A stretch of 64,000 nt of DNA, taken from assembly GCA_016188985.1 (NCBI GenBank), contig JACPGM010000081.1, positions 1 to 64,000 of the forward strand. The letters are read 5' to 3'. This DNA comes from Lentisphaerota bacterium. Lineage in GTDB: Bacteria > Verrucomicrobiota > Kiritimatiellia > JAAZAB01. The notes beneath the pieces are model-generated. The model saw only the letters and a list, made by a program, of their open reading frames with translations, did not search any database and was not told the DNA's origin. Every line of letters begins with the position of its first letter. Within the stretch, counting starts at the first letter, position 1. Below, piece by piece: positions 1 to 9,958 of this stretch. The translations under genes and the position numbers were made by a program.

Positions 1-605
1 GAGTCCGCCGGGACGTTGTTGTCTAACTTGGTCCAGGTCAGTCCGTTGGTGGAGGTGGCGTAATAAATGGAATAGCGTCCCGGCGTGCCACCCCATCCCG
101 AGTACCACATCTTATAGGTGGACCCGTCCTGGAGCACGAACTTGATAGAGGCGTGAGTAGCATCGCCTTTGCCGGCGTTGCCTAAGGGGATTCTGCCGTT
201 GGTGCTTACGCTGTCCGAAACGGCGGGGGTGGTGTTGTCATACTTGGTCCACTCCAGGCCGTTGGGTGAGGTTGCGTAATAAATGCGATAGGAGCCCCCA
301 GCTCCCCAAATTTGTCCCGAGTACCACATCTTATAGGTGGAACCCTCCTTGAGCACGAACGGGTCAGTCACGCCGTTAGTGTCGCCTTTTCCGGCGGTGC
401 CCAAGGGGATTTTGCCGTTGGTGGAGCTGCCATCCGAATTTGCCGGGACGGTGTTGTCGTATTTAGTCCAGTTAACCGTCTGGGCTAAGGCCGCGTTCTG
501 GCTGAGGAGCAGGCCCAGAAGCAGAGCCAAGCCAAAAGCTCCCCGGGCTTCAAGCCGCTGTTTCCAGGGCTGCCGGCTTCCAAACAGGCGCTTGAGAAAG
601 CTCAT
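1..605 (-). CDS. Secreted protein with repeated YKMWYSG / IYYATSxNGLxWTK blades (GH43/arabinanase-like beta-propeller), truncated by window edge
   Basis: Reverse-complement reading gives MSFLKRLFGSRQPWKQRLEARGAFGLALLLGLLLSQNAALAQTVNWTKYDNTVPANSDG... with at least two ~73-aa repeats; absent from ORF track because it runs off the edge. Confidence 0.75.
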   Translation of the reverse strand, partial: MSFLKRLFGSRQPWKQRLEARGAFGLALLLGLLLSQNAALAQTVNWTKYDNTVPANSDGSSTNGKIPLGTAGKGDTNGVTDPFVLKEGSTYKMWYSGQIWGAGGSYRIYYATSPNGLEWTKYDNTTPAVSDSVSTNGRIPLGNAGKGDATHASIKFVLQDGSTYKMWYSGWGGTPGRYSIYYATSTNGLTWTKLDNNVPAD

Positions 606-734
606 AGTTATATCCTTTGCATATACGTTAGTCCGCCCGGCCGCGCCCGGCAAGTTTAAACACCGGCAGCATAAACACCGACAGCATCAAAACGCCGCGT
701 GAGGATAACCCGGCAACCTTTATGGGGTTATGGG

Positions 735-1008
735 GTAGGGCGCGTTCGTCCAGCCTTCGTAGCCAGTAGGCTTACTACGGCGGAGTAGGCCCGAACGCGC
801 CTGCCTGCGCCGAAGCGGCTTCGGTAGGCAGGCCGCGGACCGTCGTCGCGCCGTAGAGGCGCTTTGCCGCGTCGCGAAGGCGGACGGCTCGGCGAGCCGT
901 CCCTTCCTCCCTGGCGGACTCGTGCTTCGTAGCGAAGGCTTACTTCGCAGAGTAGCATCAGCCTGCCGGCGGAACCTTCACGCGACCACCTCGTAACTGA
1001 CATTACGA
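735..1008. repeat. Dispersed intergenic repeat family D, copy 1 (nested palindromes)
   Basis: GTAGGGCGCGTTCGTCCAGCCTTCGTAGCCAGTAGGCTTACTACGGCGGAGTAGGCCCGAACGCGCC... recurs at ~9.66-9.85, 10.59-10.80 and 16.07-16.22 kb. Confidence 0.9.
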
Positions 1009-1012
1009 AATG

Positions 1013-2983
1013 TCACCCTGATTCCATCACGGGCACGGCGGTGTCCCACTGCTTGAGTCGGGCAATATCATAGCCAAGCTGCGTATATTCCAAGTTCAGC
1101 TTCTTCTCTTCGGCCAAGGTAAGCTTTTGCGCCGGATTTAAGCGGGCGGTTTGACGAAACTGGTTAATCTCCTTCCGGCGGCGCTGGAGCGCCGCCGCGC
1201 GGATATCCAGGATGAGGAGTTTAACCGGCGCCGCCTGGTCTTTAAGATCTTCCTGAACCTTATTCGGCGCCACCAGCGCCTGGGCCGCAAACCGCGACAG
1301 ATCCGCTGAGGCGGCGCAACGACTCTCCCGCGGCGTTGATGGCACGGCCAATACCTGAGCCACGAACCGGAACAACTCCCGTTCCTCATTATCATTTTGG
1401 GCAATAATGCCCATAACATCCGTTCCGCTTTGCTCGGCCTCAAGACATACCCGCATGACCTGCCGGCAGAGGGGATCCGTCACCATGTCCAACGGCAAAT
1501 AAGTTCTCACCAGGCCGCAAAGCTGCGGATTCGCCACCAGATGTCCGGCCAGCGCCAATTCTTTGAGCGGCCGCGCCAGCGTTGCCGCCACCGTTTTTCC
1601 AGTCGGCTCAATTACTTGGGGCCGACTGCGTTTCAGCACCTTGTCCAGCTCCCGCTCCAAGGCGAGCGCGGGCACCGCCAGGCGCTCAGCGGCCTGCTGA
1701 ATAAGCCGGGCTTGCTGGACCGCGTTAGGCGTGCGAGCGATTGTGGCGACCACCGCCGCGGCCACGCGCATAAGACCGGCTTCCGTGTCAAGCCGCTCGC
1801 GGCCGGCAAGCACATCAATCTGAAAATCCAGGAGCGAGCGCGCGGCGCTGAGCAGGCCGCGGAACTGGGCCGGCCCATCCTCATGGCGCAGCAGCGAATC
1901 AGGGTCTTCGCCCTCTGGCAGCGCCGCGATGCGCACGGCCAATCCGGCCTGCAGGAACGTGTCCGCCGCCCGCAAAGCGGCATCCTGTCCGGCCCGGTCG
2001 GCGTCGCCGACGAGCACGACACTATCGGCATAGCGCTTCAGGATGCGGGCATGGTCGGCGGTAAAGGCCGTGCCCTGAGCCGCCACCGCCGTGGGAAAGC
2101 CGGCCAGATGACAGCGAATGACGTCAATTTGCCCCTCGCAGACGATGGCCGCGCGCGCTTCCACGATGGCGCGGCGGGCCTTGTCGAGCGCATAGAGAAC
2201 GTGCCCCTTGCGGAACAGCGCCGTTTCGGGCGTATTGACATATTTGGCCTGCTCGGCTTGCTCGGTCAAGACGCGCCCGCTGAATCCGACGACGCGCCCT
2301 TGCTCGTCGCGGATCGGGAACATGAGGCGGTTGCGGAAGCGGTCATACCAGCCCTTCGACGCCGGCTGTTCCGGCCCGCCTGCAACGCTATGCGTAGCAT
2401 TGCGGGCAGGCCGGGCCTTGGCCGGAATAACCAGGCCGGCGGCTTCCAGTTGTTCGGGCGCATATTTTTTCCCCGCCCAGCGCAGGAGGGTATCCCAGGA
2501 TTCCGGAGCAAAGCCGATAGCAAACTCCGCGACGGCCGCCGCGGGCAGCGAGCGCGCCGCGAGGTAGTCCCGGGCCGCAGCGCCTTCCGGTTTTTTAAGC
2601 AAAATCTCCTGGTACAGTCCGGCCACGGCCGCGTTGATTTCGTAAAGCGTCTCTTTGCCGAACCGACCGTCGGTGCTGTCGGCTTCCAGTTGCAGGCGGA
2701 TACCGGCGCGCCGGGCCAGCAATTTGACCGCCGCCATGAAATCCACCTTTTCGAAATCCATGACGAACCGGAAGACGTCGCCGCCGGCGCCGCAGCCGAA
2801 GCAATGAAAGATCTGGCGCTGGGGATTGACCATGAAGGATGGCGTTTTTTCCTTATGGAACGGGCAGAGCGCCTTGAAGGCCGAACCGCTGCGCTGGAGC
2901 GCGAAATAACCGCCGATCACCGTCGCAATATCGTTATTGAGACGGATTTCTTCCAGCAGAGCGTGAGGCACCTTGAGCGGCAT
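1013..2983 (-). CDS. dnaG: DNA primase
   Basis: CHC2 zinc finger CPFHKEKTPSFMVNPQRQIFHCFGCGAGGDVF; TOPRIM region CEGQIDVIRCHLAGFPTAVAAQGTAF...VVLVGDADRAGQDAALRA. Confidence 0.97.
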   Translation of the reverse strand: MPLKVPHALLEEIRLNNDIATVIGGYFALQRSGSAFKALCPFHKEKTPSFMVNPQRQIFHCFGCGAGGDVFRFVMDFEKVDFMAAVKLLARRAGIRLQLEADSTDGRFGKETLYEINAAVAGLYQEILLKKPEGAAARDYLAARSLPAAAVAEFAIGFAPESWDTLLRWAGKKYAPEQLEAAGLVIPAKARPARNATHSVAGGPEQPASKGWYDRFRNRLMFPIRDEQGRVVGFSGRVLTEQAEQAKYVNTPETALFRKGHVLYALDKARRAIVEARAAIVCEGQIDVIRCHLAGFPTAVAAQGTAFTADHARILKRYADSVVLVGDADRAGQDAALRAADTFLQAGLAVRIAALPEGEDPDSLLRHEDGPAQFRGLLSAARSLLDFQIDVLAGRERLDTEAGLMRVAAAVVATIARTPNAVQQARLIQQAAERLAVPALALERELDKVLKRSRPQVIEPTGKTVAATLARPLKELALAGHLVANPQLCGLVRTYLPLDMVTDPLCRQVMRVCLEAEQSGTDVMGIIAQNDNEERELFRFVAQVLAVPSTPRESRCAASADLSRFAAQALVAPNKVQEDLKDQAAPVKLLILDIRAAALQRRRKEINQFRQTARLNPAQKLTLAEEKKLNLEYTQLGYDIARLKQWDTAVPVMESG

Positions 2984-2997
2984 GGCTATTTTTCGTA

Positions 2998-3190
2998 ACG
3001 ACTCAGCTTCTGAGAAAACAATTTCCGCCCGTGGCGGATCCGCCTCTGGCGGAAACTACAAAATGCGCGTCATGCCTGAGGCAGATCCGCCTCTGGCGGA
3101 AAACACGCGAAATTTGAATACAATTTCTATTCCCATTTTCGTGCCTTTCGCGTGTTTCGTAGTTCCATTTCTTGACGACCTGAGTAGTCA
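2998..3190. repeat. Dispersed repeat family A, copy 1 (MITE-like, near-terminal inverted repeats)
   Basis: Begins CGACTCAGCTTCTGAGAAAACAATTTCCGCCCGTGGCGGATCC, ends TTTCGTAGTTCCATTTCTTGACGACCTGAGTAGTC; related copies at 6966, 8046 and 39236 (inverted). Confidence 0.85.
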
Positions 3191-3778
3191 CTATTTTTCT
3201 TCAACCGGCGACTCCGGATTGGGCGCCGGCGCGGGTGGCAGCTCCGGCCCGGCCACGGCCGGGACGCCGTAAGACAAGCGCACCGCGCCAAGCTTTGCGA
3301 CCACCGGCGGCGCGCACTGGAAGACGGCCTGCCCGATCCGGGATTGCTTGCGCACCACATCCCGCAGAAACTCATTGGGCCACAAGCCGATGGCAAATAC
3401 CCACATGAACGTTACCAGCGTTCCCCGCAGTAAACCGGCCACCGCGCCGACCGGCCGGTCAATTTTGTCGTTGAACTTGATCGTCAGCAGAATACGCAGG
3501 AGCATGCGCACATTGAGTAATAAAAGGGCAATGCAGACAACGATCAGCAAAAACGCCACGGCCAGGGCCGCCTCCGGCGATTCCGCCAGCCGGGTGTGGT
3601 CGGTCAGCCCTCGTCCCACGGCCTGGTAAAATCTCAAGCCCATGGCCAGCACGATCCCGGTGCTGATCAGCCGGAAAAACTCGCCGGAGAGTCCCCGGCG
3701 CAGGCCCAGCAACACTTCCCACAGCACGATCACCAGCGCGCCGATTTCCACCAGCGTAAAAGTGTTGAAAAACGTCAT
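3191..3778 (-). CDS. CvpA family membrane protein
   Basis: ~195 aa, four hydrophobic segments, LVEIGALVIVLWEVLLGLRRGLSGEFFRLISTGIVLAMGL; next to dnaG. Confidence 0.7.
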   Translation of the reverse strand: MTFFNTFTLVEIGALVIVLWEVLLGLRRGLSGEFFRLISTGIVLAMGLRFYQAVGRGLTDHTRLAESPEAALAVAFLLIVVCIALLLLNVRMLLRILLTIKFNDKIDRPVGAVAGLLRGTLVTFMWVFAIGLWPNEFLRDVVRKQSRIGQAVFQCAPPVVAKLGAVRLSYGVPAVAGPELPPAPAPNPESPVEEK

Positions 3779-5196
3779 GGCTTCAATGCTCCGCCCCGCA
3801 GCGTTTTCAGCCGCGCCTGAGCTTCGGCCATACGCCCATCGGCGGCAAAGCGCCCGACAAAACGTTCATAAGCCTGGATAGCCTGATTGGTCAAGCTTAA
3901 GTGCTGGTCATAAAGCTGAGCCAACATCCAGAGAGGTTCCGGCCAGTCGGGCTCAAGTTGGAGCGCTTGTTTCAAGGAAACCACCGCGGTGTCGAACTCC
4001 TTTTTTTCCACGGCCAGTTGGGCCAGCGTCAAGTTCGCTTCGAACCAGCTATTGCTCAGCGCCACGGCCTGCTTTAAATGGGTCATGGCTTCATCCGCTT
4101 CGGCGCGTTCCCGCCAATAGAGGCTCAAGTCGTAATGGGCGCGCGCTGACTTCGCGGCAAGTTTGTCGGCTTCGCGGACGGCCCGGTCCCGCGCGGAAAG
4201 TTTGTCGGCGCGCTCGGCGGCGCGGGCCGCCCGCAGATAAGTATAGACCGCTTCGTCCGGGCGGTTTTGCTGCTGCAGCGTGCGCGCTGTTCCGAGCAAT
4301 TCATCGTATGACTCCGCGCGGGGTTCCGCGGGAGTATCAGCCGGCGCCGGCAAGTCCTGTTTGGCGCCGGGCGCGGGGGGCCGGGCGGCGGACATGGCCG
4401 CGGAAGTTTTTGGCGGGGCTATGGCCGAGGACGCCTTGGCAATCTCCTGGAGCGCTTGCCGGGCGTGCGCGGCGAACGGCCCTTCCGGGGCCAGACGCAC
4501 ATAATCCTTGAACAACTGCGCGGCCTGGGAATCATTTTTCAGCCAGCGGTGATTGACCACGGCCAGGTTATAAATGGCCGGGGCATAGCGGGCATCCTGG
4601 GCGAGCGCTTCCTGCAGCCGGGAAATGGCCGGCGCCAGATTGGTCCGGCCAATTTCCAGGAGCGCCAGAGCCGTAAGAATACGGGGCTCGCCCGGCGCGC
4701 GCCGGCGCGCCTCGTCCAAGGTTGTCAAAGCATCGCTCCAGCGCTGCTGCCGGCAAAAAATCTGACTTTGATATTCCAGGGCGCGGGTGCCGGCGGCATC
4801 CAGTTGCGCCGCCTGACGGAAAAAGGCCGCCGCCTGCGTATTGCTGCCGCACTCGGCCAGGACAACCCCGGCATTATAGACCGGCTCGGCGAACCGCGCA
4901 TCCAGCCGGGCGCTCAACACGAAAGCGCCCAGCGCATTCTCCCGCTGGCTGATACGGTGATAAGCCAGACCCAGGCTGTTATAAATGGAAGCCAGCGGCA
5001 GATTGGTTCCACCCGCCTCAATGCTTTTTTTCAGCAGGCGAATGCTCTGGGCATAATCTCCGCGCTTAAGCGCCTGCAGGCCTTGCCGATAGGCTTGGTT
5101 GGCCGGGTGCTCCCGACAGCCCGGCAGGAGCAGGATAATCGCCAGCGCCAGGATAAGTCCCTGGGTGAATCTGTTGATGGATATGATAAGTCTCAC
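3775..5196 (-). CDS. TPR-repeat lipoprotein
   Basis: Lipobox LLPGC; tandem TPR units (NSLGLAYHRISQRENALGAFVLSARLDARFAEPVYNAGVVL...). Confidence 0.85.
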   Translation of the reverse strand: MRLIISINRFTQGLILALAIILLLPGCREHPANQAYRQGLQALKRGDYAQSIRLLKKSIEAGGTNLPLASIYNSLGLAYHRISQRENALGAFVLSARLDARFAEPVYNAGVVLAECGSNTQAAAFFRQAAQLDAAGTRALEYQSQIFCRQQRWSDALTTLDEARRRAPGEPRILTALALLEIGRTNLAPAISRLQEALAQDARYAPAIYNLAVVNHRWLKNDSQAAQLFKDYVRLAPEGPFAAHARQALQEIAKASSAIAPPKTSAAMSAARPPAPGAKQDLPAPADTPAEPRAESYDELLGTARTLQQQNRPDEAVYTYLRAARAAERADKLSARDRAVREADKLAAKSARAHYDLSLYWRERAEADEAMTHLKQAVALSNSWFEANLTLAQLAVEKKEFDTAVVSLKQALQLEPDWPEPLWMLAQLYDQHLSLTNQAIQAYERFVGRFAADGRMAEAQARLKTLRGGALKP

Positions 5197-5368
5197 CTTG
5201 CTCCCGCCGTAGTGGCTGTAACCGCCGAGATTTATCTACCAGATTCAATCCGACTTGGCAACGTCCATCTCCCGGTTGCAAAAAAACACTTGCCTTTCGT
5301 CCGGGACTGTTGTTTATTTTGTCAGAGGCAGCCAAAAAAGCATCTGCCAAGGTCCCGAGGACGTAGCC

Positions 5369-5569
5369 GTGAAGGAAAAAATCCATCCGCAATATCAAGA
5401 GGCCACGATTACCTGCATTTGCGGCAACGTGGTTCATACCCGTTCAACGGTCAAGGAAATGAAGATCAACGCCTGCTCGGCCTGTCATCCCTTTTATACG
5501 GGCACGGCCAAATATGTGGATACGGGCGGGCGGGTGGAGCAGTTCAAAAAGCGCTACGGCAAGAAATAG
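5369..5569 (+). CDS. rpmE: 50S ribosomal protein L31 (zinc-binding type)
   Basis: GTG start: [66 protein letters not shown]; CxC...CxxC zinc ligands. Confidence 0.95.
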   Translation: MKEKIHPQYQEATITCICGNVVHTRSTVKEMKINACSACHPFYTGTAKYVDTGGRVEQFKKRYGKK

Positions 5570-5584
5570 CTTCAATAATGCTTA

Positions 5585-5628
5585 AGGGCCAGGGTGGACT
5601 TGCGCTTGACCACCCGGCCTTTTTTTTG
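5585..5628 (+). terminator. Rho-independent terminator after rpmE
   Basis: GGGCCAGGGTGG-loop-CCACCCGGCC followed by TTTTTTTT. Confidence 0.8.
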
Positions 5629-5640
5629 CGCCTTTGCGTT

Positions 5641-5732
5641 TGTAGCCGTCGGACGTTAGGCCGACGTTCCGGTCCAGCGTAGGCGGATCCGCCTCTGGCG
5701 GAAAAAACGCGCCCCTATGTGGCGCGGCTACA
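5641..5732. repeat. Family B hairpin repeat, divergent copy (TGTAGCC...GGCTACA ends)
   Basis: Self-complementary ends; related hairpins at 13162, 26553 and 35999. Confidence 0.6.
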
Positions 5733-5857
5733 GAAAGCAAGCCTATCGTCCCTGGACAGCGCCGGGCGGGCTCACGGCTACAACTTTGTCATGCCGTTGG
5801 CAGACCCGCCTCAGGCGGGAAATTCCTTAACGTTAAGTCTAACCGGAAACTTTTTCC

Positions 5858-6952
5858 ATGGACATTTCACCGGCATTCGTGGATGCGCTCGCCGCGCGCC
5901 TGGCGGAGCGCGAGGAACAACTGGCCGCGGCCGCCGCCAGCGGCGAGCGCAATTTTCGGAACCTGCTCAAATCCCACGCGCGGCTGAAGAAAATCCTGGA
6001 ACTGGCCAATACCTTCGCCCGGCTGGAGAAGACTATTGCCGAGCATCGGGAATTGATCGCCGGCAACAGCGACCCGGAACTTAAAACCCTGGCCCAGGCG
6101 GAGCTCTCCGAAGCCGAAAAAGCCCGGCCCGCGACCGAGCGCCTTCTGCTTATTGAACTTTCTGGGCCCAACCCCAATGACGAGCGCAATGTCATCATGG
6201 AAATCCGCGCCGGCGCCGGCGGCAACGAAGCGGCGCTTTTCGCCGGGGACTTAGCGCGCATGTATATGCGCTACGCGGAAAAGAAAGGCTGGCCGACCGA
6301 AATCATGGACGCCAGCCCGGCCGAACTGGGCGGCTACAAGGAAATAATTTTCGCCATCCAGGGCCAGGACGTCTTCCGCGCCCTGCAGTTCGAGGGCGGG
6401 ACCCACCGCGTCCAGCGCATTCCCGTCACGGAAGCCGCCGGCCGCATTCACACCTCCACGGCCACGGTGGCGGTGTTGCCCGAGGCCGAGGATGTGGATG
6501 AAATCGTTATCAAGCCGGAAGACCTGCGCGTGGATGTCTTCCGCGCTTCCGGGGCGGGCGGCCAGCACGTCAACAAAACCGATTCCGCGGTGCGGCTCAC
6601 CCATCTGCCGACGGGCCTGGCAGTAGCCTGTCAGGCCGAGCGCTCGCAGCATAAGAACCGCGCCAAGGCCCTGCGCCTCCTGCGTTCGCACCTGCTGGCT
6701 CGCCAGCGCCAGGAAACCCAAGACCGCGTGGTGGCCTCCCGCCGCGCCCAGATCGGCAGCGGCGACCGCAGCGAGCGCATCCGCACTTACAATTTCCCGC
6801 AAAACCGTCTGACCGATCACCGCATTCATTTCACGCTGTATACCCTGGAGAAAATCATGGAAGGCGAGTTGGAAGAGCTGTTAGGCGCGCTTTACGAGCA
6901 TAACCACGCCACGCAAACCACCCTTTCCCTGGATCAGTTGCTGAAAATCTAA
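5858..6952 (+). CDS. prfA: Peptide chain release factor 1
   Basis: [30 protein letters not shown] motif [44 protein letters not shown]. Confidence 0.97.
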   Translation: MDISPAFVDALAARLAEREEQLAAAAASGERNFRNLLKSHARLKKILELANTFARLEKTIAEHRELIAGNSDPELKTLAQAELSEAEKARPATERLLLIELSGPNPNDERNVIMEIRAGAGGNEAALFAGDLARMYMRYAEKKGWPTEIMDASPAELGGYKEIIFAIQGQDVFRALQFEGGTHRVQRIPVTEAAGRIHTSTATVAVLPEAEDVDEIVIKPEDLRVDVFRASGAGGQHVNKTDSAVRLTHLPTGLAVACQAERSQHKNRAKALRLLRSHLLARQRQETQDRVVASRRAQIGSGDRSERIRTYNFPQNRLTDHRIHFTLYTLEKIMEGELEELLGALYEHNHATQTTLSLDQLLKI

Positions 6953-6965
6953 GTGCCGGATTTGG

Positions 6966-7138
6966 CAACTACTCAGCTATCTGAGAAAACAATTTCCGCC
7001 CGTGGCGGATGCTACTCTGCGAAGTAAACCTTCGCTACGAAGCACGAGTCCGCCTCAGGTGGATCATGCCTTAGGCAGACCCGCCTCTGGCGGGAACTAC
7101 GAAATGCGCGTCATGCCTGAGGCAGATCCGCCTGTCAC
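6966..7138. repeat. Family A repeat, copy 2, carrying a nested 39-bp R1 insertion (7010-7048)
   Basis: AACTACTCAGCTATCTGAGAAAACAATTTCCGCCCGTGGCGGA[TGCTACTCTGCG...AGCACGAG]TCCGCCTCAGGTGG; same sequence uninterrupted at 8046. Confidence 0.85.
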
Positions 7139-7155
7139 CGGATTTTGTAAATATT

Positions 7156-8037
7156 ATGACCCTTATGGCTTCTGCTGATACACTGGCCGCCGTTCTCACC
7201 GCCGCTACCGCGCACGTGCAGGCCACGGCCCCCCATGAGGCCCGCCTGAAATGCGAATGGCTCCTGAGCAGTGCGCTCGGTTGCGCGCGGTTGGAACTCA
7301 GCGCCCGGCGCGATCAGCATCTCACTGAATCCCAGGTTCGGCAGGTTGAAGAAGGCGCCTTGCGCCTGGCCGCGGGCGAACCGCTGCAATACGTCCTGGG
7401 CGAAGCCGAGTTTTTGGGAAGAGTTTTTGCCTGCGACGCCCGCGCCTTAATTCCACGGCCGGAAACGGAACAACTGGTGGCGTGGCTCCTCGAGGACGAA
7501 ACCCTCTGGCAAACTAAAGCGCCAACGATTGCCGATATCGGCGCCGGCAGCGGCTGTATTGTAATTTCCCTGGCCTTGGAACGGCCGCAAGGTCGGTACC
7601 TGGCCACCGATACCAGCGCCGTGGCGCTGGCGCTGGCCCGTGAAAACGCAGCGCGGCATGGCGTTTCCGCTCGCATCCGCTTCATTGAGGGTGATCTTTT
7701 GGCGGGCGCCGCGCCTGAAACGACCTTGACAGGCCTGGATGCCGTGGTGTCCAATCCGCCCTACGTGCGCGCCGCGGACTGGGCATGGCTGGAGAAGAGC
7801 GTGCGCGATTTTGAACCGCCGGCGGCGCTTCTGGGCGGCGCCGATGGCCTGGCCGTGATCCGGCCGCTCGTGGCGCAGGCCTTTCATGCGCTTAAACCCG
7901 GTGGAATGCTCTTCCTGGAAATCGGCGAAGACCAGGGCGCCACTGTTCAGGAGATTGTTCGGACGGCCGGCTTCCGCGACACACGCCTCCGAACCGACCT
8001 GGCCGGCAAGGACCGCCTGCTGCGGGCACGGAAATGA
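7156..8037 (+). CDS. prmC: Release factor glutamine methyltransferase
   Basis: NPPYV catalytic motif (LDAVVSNPPYVRAADWAWLE), SAM motif ADIGAGSGCIVISLALERP; follows prfA. Confidence 0.95.
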   Translation: MTLMASADTLAAVLTAATAHVQATAPHEARLKCEWLLSSALGCARLELSARRDQHLTESQVRQVEEGALRLAAGEPLQYVLGEAEFLGRVFACDARALIPRPETEQLVAWLLEDETLWQTKAPTIADIGAGSGCIVISLALERPQGRYLATDTSAVALALARENAARHGVSARIRFIEGDLLAGAAPETTLTGLDAVVSNPPYVRAADWAWLEKSVRDFEPPAALLGGADGLAVIRPLVAQAFHALKPGGMLFLEIGEDQGATVQEIVRTAGFRDTRLRTDLAGKDRLLRARK

Positions 8038-8045
8038 AAAAGGGA

Positions 8046-8250
8046 CGTAACTACTCAGCTATCTGAGAAAACAATTAACGCCCGTGGCGGATCCGCCTCA
8101 GGTGGATCATGCCTTAGGCAGACCCGCCTCTGGCGGGAACTACGAAATGCGCGTCATGCCTGAGGCAGATCCGCCTCTGGCGGAAAATACACGAAATTTG
8201 AATACAAAGTCCATTCCAATTTTTAGCGCCTTTCGCGTGTTTCGTAGTTC
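8046..8250. repeat. Family A repeat, copy 3; right end missing and fused to the downstream CDS
   Basis: Matches copies 1 and 2 through CGCGTGTTTCGTAGTTC then diverges into the ceramidase-like reading frame. Confidence 0.85.
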
Positions 8251-9655
8251 GGAAATAGACATCACGCCGGCCATCGGCACTCATCTGGCCGGAGACATGT
8301 GCCGCTTGCGGCCGGCGGAAAAGATTCTGCATCCGCTCTTTGCCCGGGCCCTGGTGGCCGGGCGAAGCGCCGCTCCCGACGAAACCAGCATTTGCCTGCT
8401 GACGCTGGACCTCTGCACCATCGGTAATGAATGCGCGGCGCATCTGCGGCAGGAGCTTGCCCGCCAATTCGGTTTTCGGCGCGAAGCGGTAATGCTGCAC
8501 CTGGCGCAGAATCATAGCGCGCCGTCTTTGGGCGGACACCTGTTCTTGACGCCGGACAGCCCCTATGTCTCCAAGGATTTCTGGTGGGTCTACCAGGGCG
8601 ACCCAAACTACCTGGATTTCCTGGCGCCGCGCCTGCAGGAAGTCGTGCAAAGAGCCATCGCGGCCATGCAACCGGTTACTATGGCCTGCCTGGGCAGAGC
8701 CGACGGCCGGATCGCCCACAATCGCCGTTTTATCAAGCGCAACGGCTCGGTGCAGAGTCAGCCGTTGGTGGACGACCTCTTTGAGGTGCTCTGTGTGGAA
8801 GGCCCGACGGATCCCGAGGTCGGCGTCGCCGTTTTTAAGAATCGCGCCGGAGAGATCACCGCGGCTCTGCTCCACCACACCGGCCATCCTTGCAGCCATT
8901 TCAGTTCTAACTGGGTCACGCCGAGCTGGCCGGGCGCCTGGTGCCGGGCCTTCAAGCAACTCGCCGGCCAACAGTGCGTTCCTCTGATGCTTAACGGCTG
9001 CTGTGGCAACATCAATGTCTGGAGCAACGTGCCGTTCGAACGCATACCCGCTGACGAAACCGTGGCCGAATGGCTGATGCAGTCAACCGCCGCGGTCCTG
9101 GAGAAGCTCGTGTTCACCGAGCCAAGCGAGTTAGCCTGTAATAGCGTCATCTTGCCTATGAACTTCGCGGACCTGGAGCTCCAATTAGGCCGCGAAAACC
9201 TGGCGCACGCGCGCCAGTTGCTGGAAAAGCATCCGCAGCCGCGCTGGCGGGACCAAGCCAAAACCAACCTGGATGTCGAGTGGATTTTTGCGGTCGTGGC
9301 CAACGACCTGCACCGCCGGATCCAGAGCACCCAGACGTATTCCTACGAAGTTCAGGCCTTCCGCCTGGGCGACCTCGGCCTGGTGGGTCTGATCGGCGAG
9401 CCGTTCGTCGAGGGCCAACTGGAGATCAAGCGCCAGTCCCCGGCCAAACGCACTTTCGTGGCGCACATGTGCAACGGCTATATCGGCTACGTGCCCACCC
9501 GCCAGAGTCATCGCGCCTTTAACTATAACTTCCTGTCGCCGGAAGGCTCTCCGGTGCGCCGCGGCGCCAATCTCTTTCTGCTGCAGGAAGATGCCCTGGA
9601 ACGGATCGGCGCCGCGGCGATTGACGCACTTAAAGGCCTGTTTGCTCCGCCGTAG
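8084..9655 (+). CDS. Neutral/alkaline ceramidase-like N-terminal domain protein (true start uncertain; in-frame GTG at 8237)
   Basis: EIDITPAIGTHLAGDMCRLRPAEKILHPLFARALVAGRSAAPDETSICLLTLDLCTIGNE... typical of ceramidase-like family; first ~50 codons are repeat A sequence. Confidence 0.75.
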   Translation: MADPPQVDHALGRPASGGNYEMRVMPEADPPLAENTRNLNTKSIPIFSAFRVFRSSEIDITPAIGTHLAGDMCRLRPAEKILHPLFARALVAGRSAAPDETSICLLTLDLCTIGNECAAHLRQELARQFGFRREAVMLHLAQNHSAPSLGGHLFLTPDSPYVSKDFWWVYQGDPNYLDFLAPRLQEVVQRAIAAMQPVTMACLGRADGRIAHNRRFIKRNGSVQSQPLVDDLFEVLCVEGPTDPEVGVAVFKNRAGEITAALLHHTGHPCSHFSSNWVTPSWPGAWCRAFKQLAGQQCVPLMLNGCCGNINVWSNVPFERIPADETVAEWLMQSTAAVLEKLVFTEPSELACNSVILPMNFADLELQLGRENLAHARQLLEKHPQPRWRDQAKTNLDVEWIFAVVANDLHRRIQSTQTYSYEVQAFRLGDLGLVGLIGEPFVEGQLEIKRQSPAKRTFVAHMCNGYIGYVPTRQSHRAFNYNFLSPEGSPVRRGANLFLLQEDALERIGAAAIDALKGLFAPP

Positions 9656-9656
9656 T

Positions 9657-9845
9657 AATGGGTCACTTATGAGGTCGTCGCGTGAAGGTTCCGCCGGCAG
9701 GCGGATGCTACTCTGCGAAGTAAGCCTTCGCTACGAAGCACGAGTCCGCCAGGGTGGAAGGGACGGCTCGCCGAGCCGTCCGCGGCCTGCCTACCGAAGC
9801 CGCTTCGGCGCAGGCAGGCGCGTTCGGGCCTACCCTACCTGTTAC
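9657..9845. repeat. Family D repeat, copy 2 (inverted orientation) with nested R1 (9700-9750)
   Basis: Reverse complement of the 735-1008 copy, lacking two internal hairpin modules. Confidence 0.85.
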
Positions 9846-9958
9846 CCCATGAGACTGAGGCCATACCCGCCGTAAAAGATTTCTGCTTGCATCGTTTGGG
9901 CAATCCTGCTAAGAAGCAAGCCGACGTTGCCGCAATTCCCGCAAGCTGGAGAACGCTA

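Noticed and set aside
728-1003. 91-aa ORF and similar ORFs at 9591-9875 and 10532-10783
   Set aside because: Their shared peptide (RPAYRSRFGAGRRVRAY) is only translation of the dispersed non-coding family D repeat
1397-2998. 533-aa ORF on + strand opposite dnaG
   Set aside because: Antisense shadow ORF in high-GC coding DNA; dnaG on the - strand is unambiguous
4456-5682. 408-aa + strand ORF
   Set aside because: Mostly antisense to the TPR gene and overlaps rpmE in another frame; low-complexity R/Q/G-rich composition
6966-9845. Possible CRISPR array from repeated GGCGGATCCGCC-type units
   Set aside because: No regular repeat-spacer periodicity and no cas genes; units are intergenic palindromic repeats
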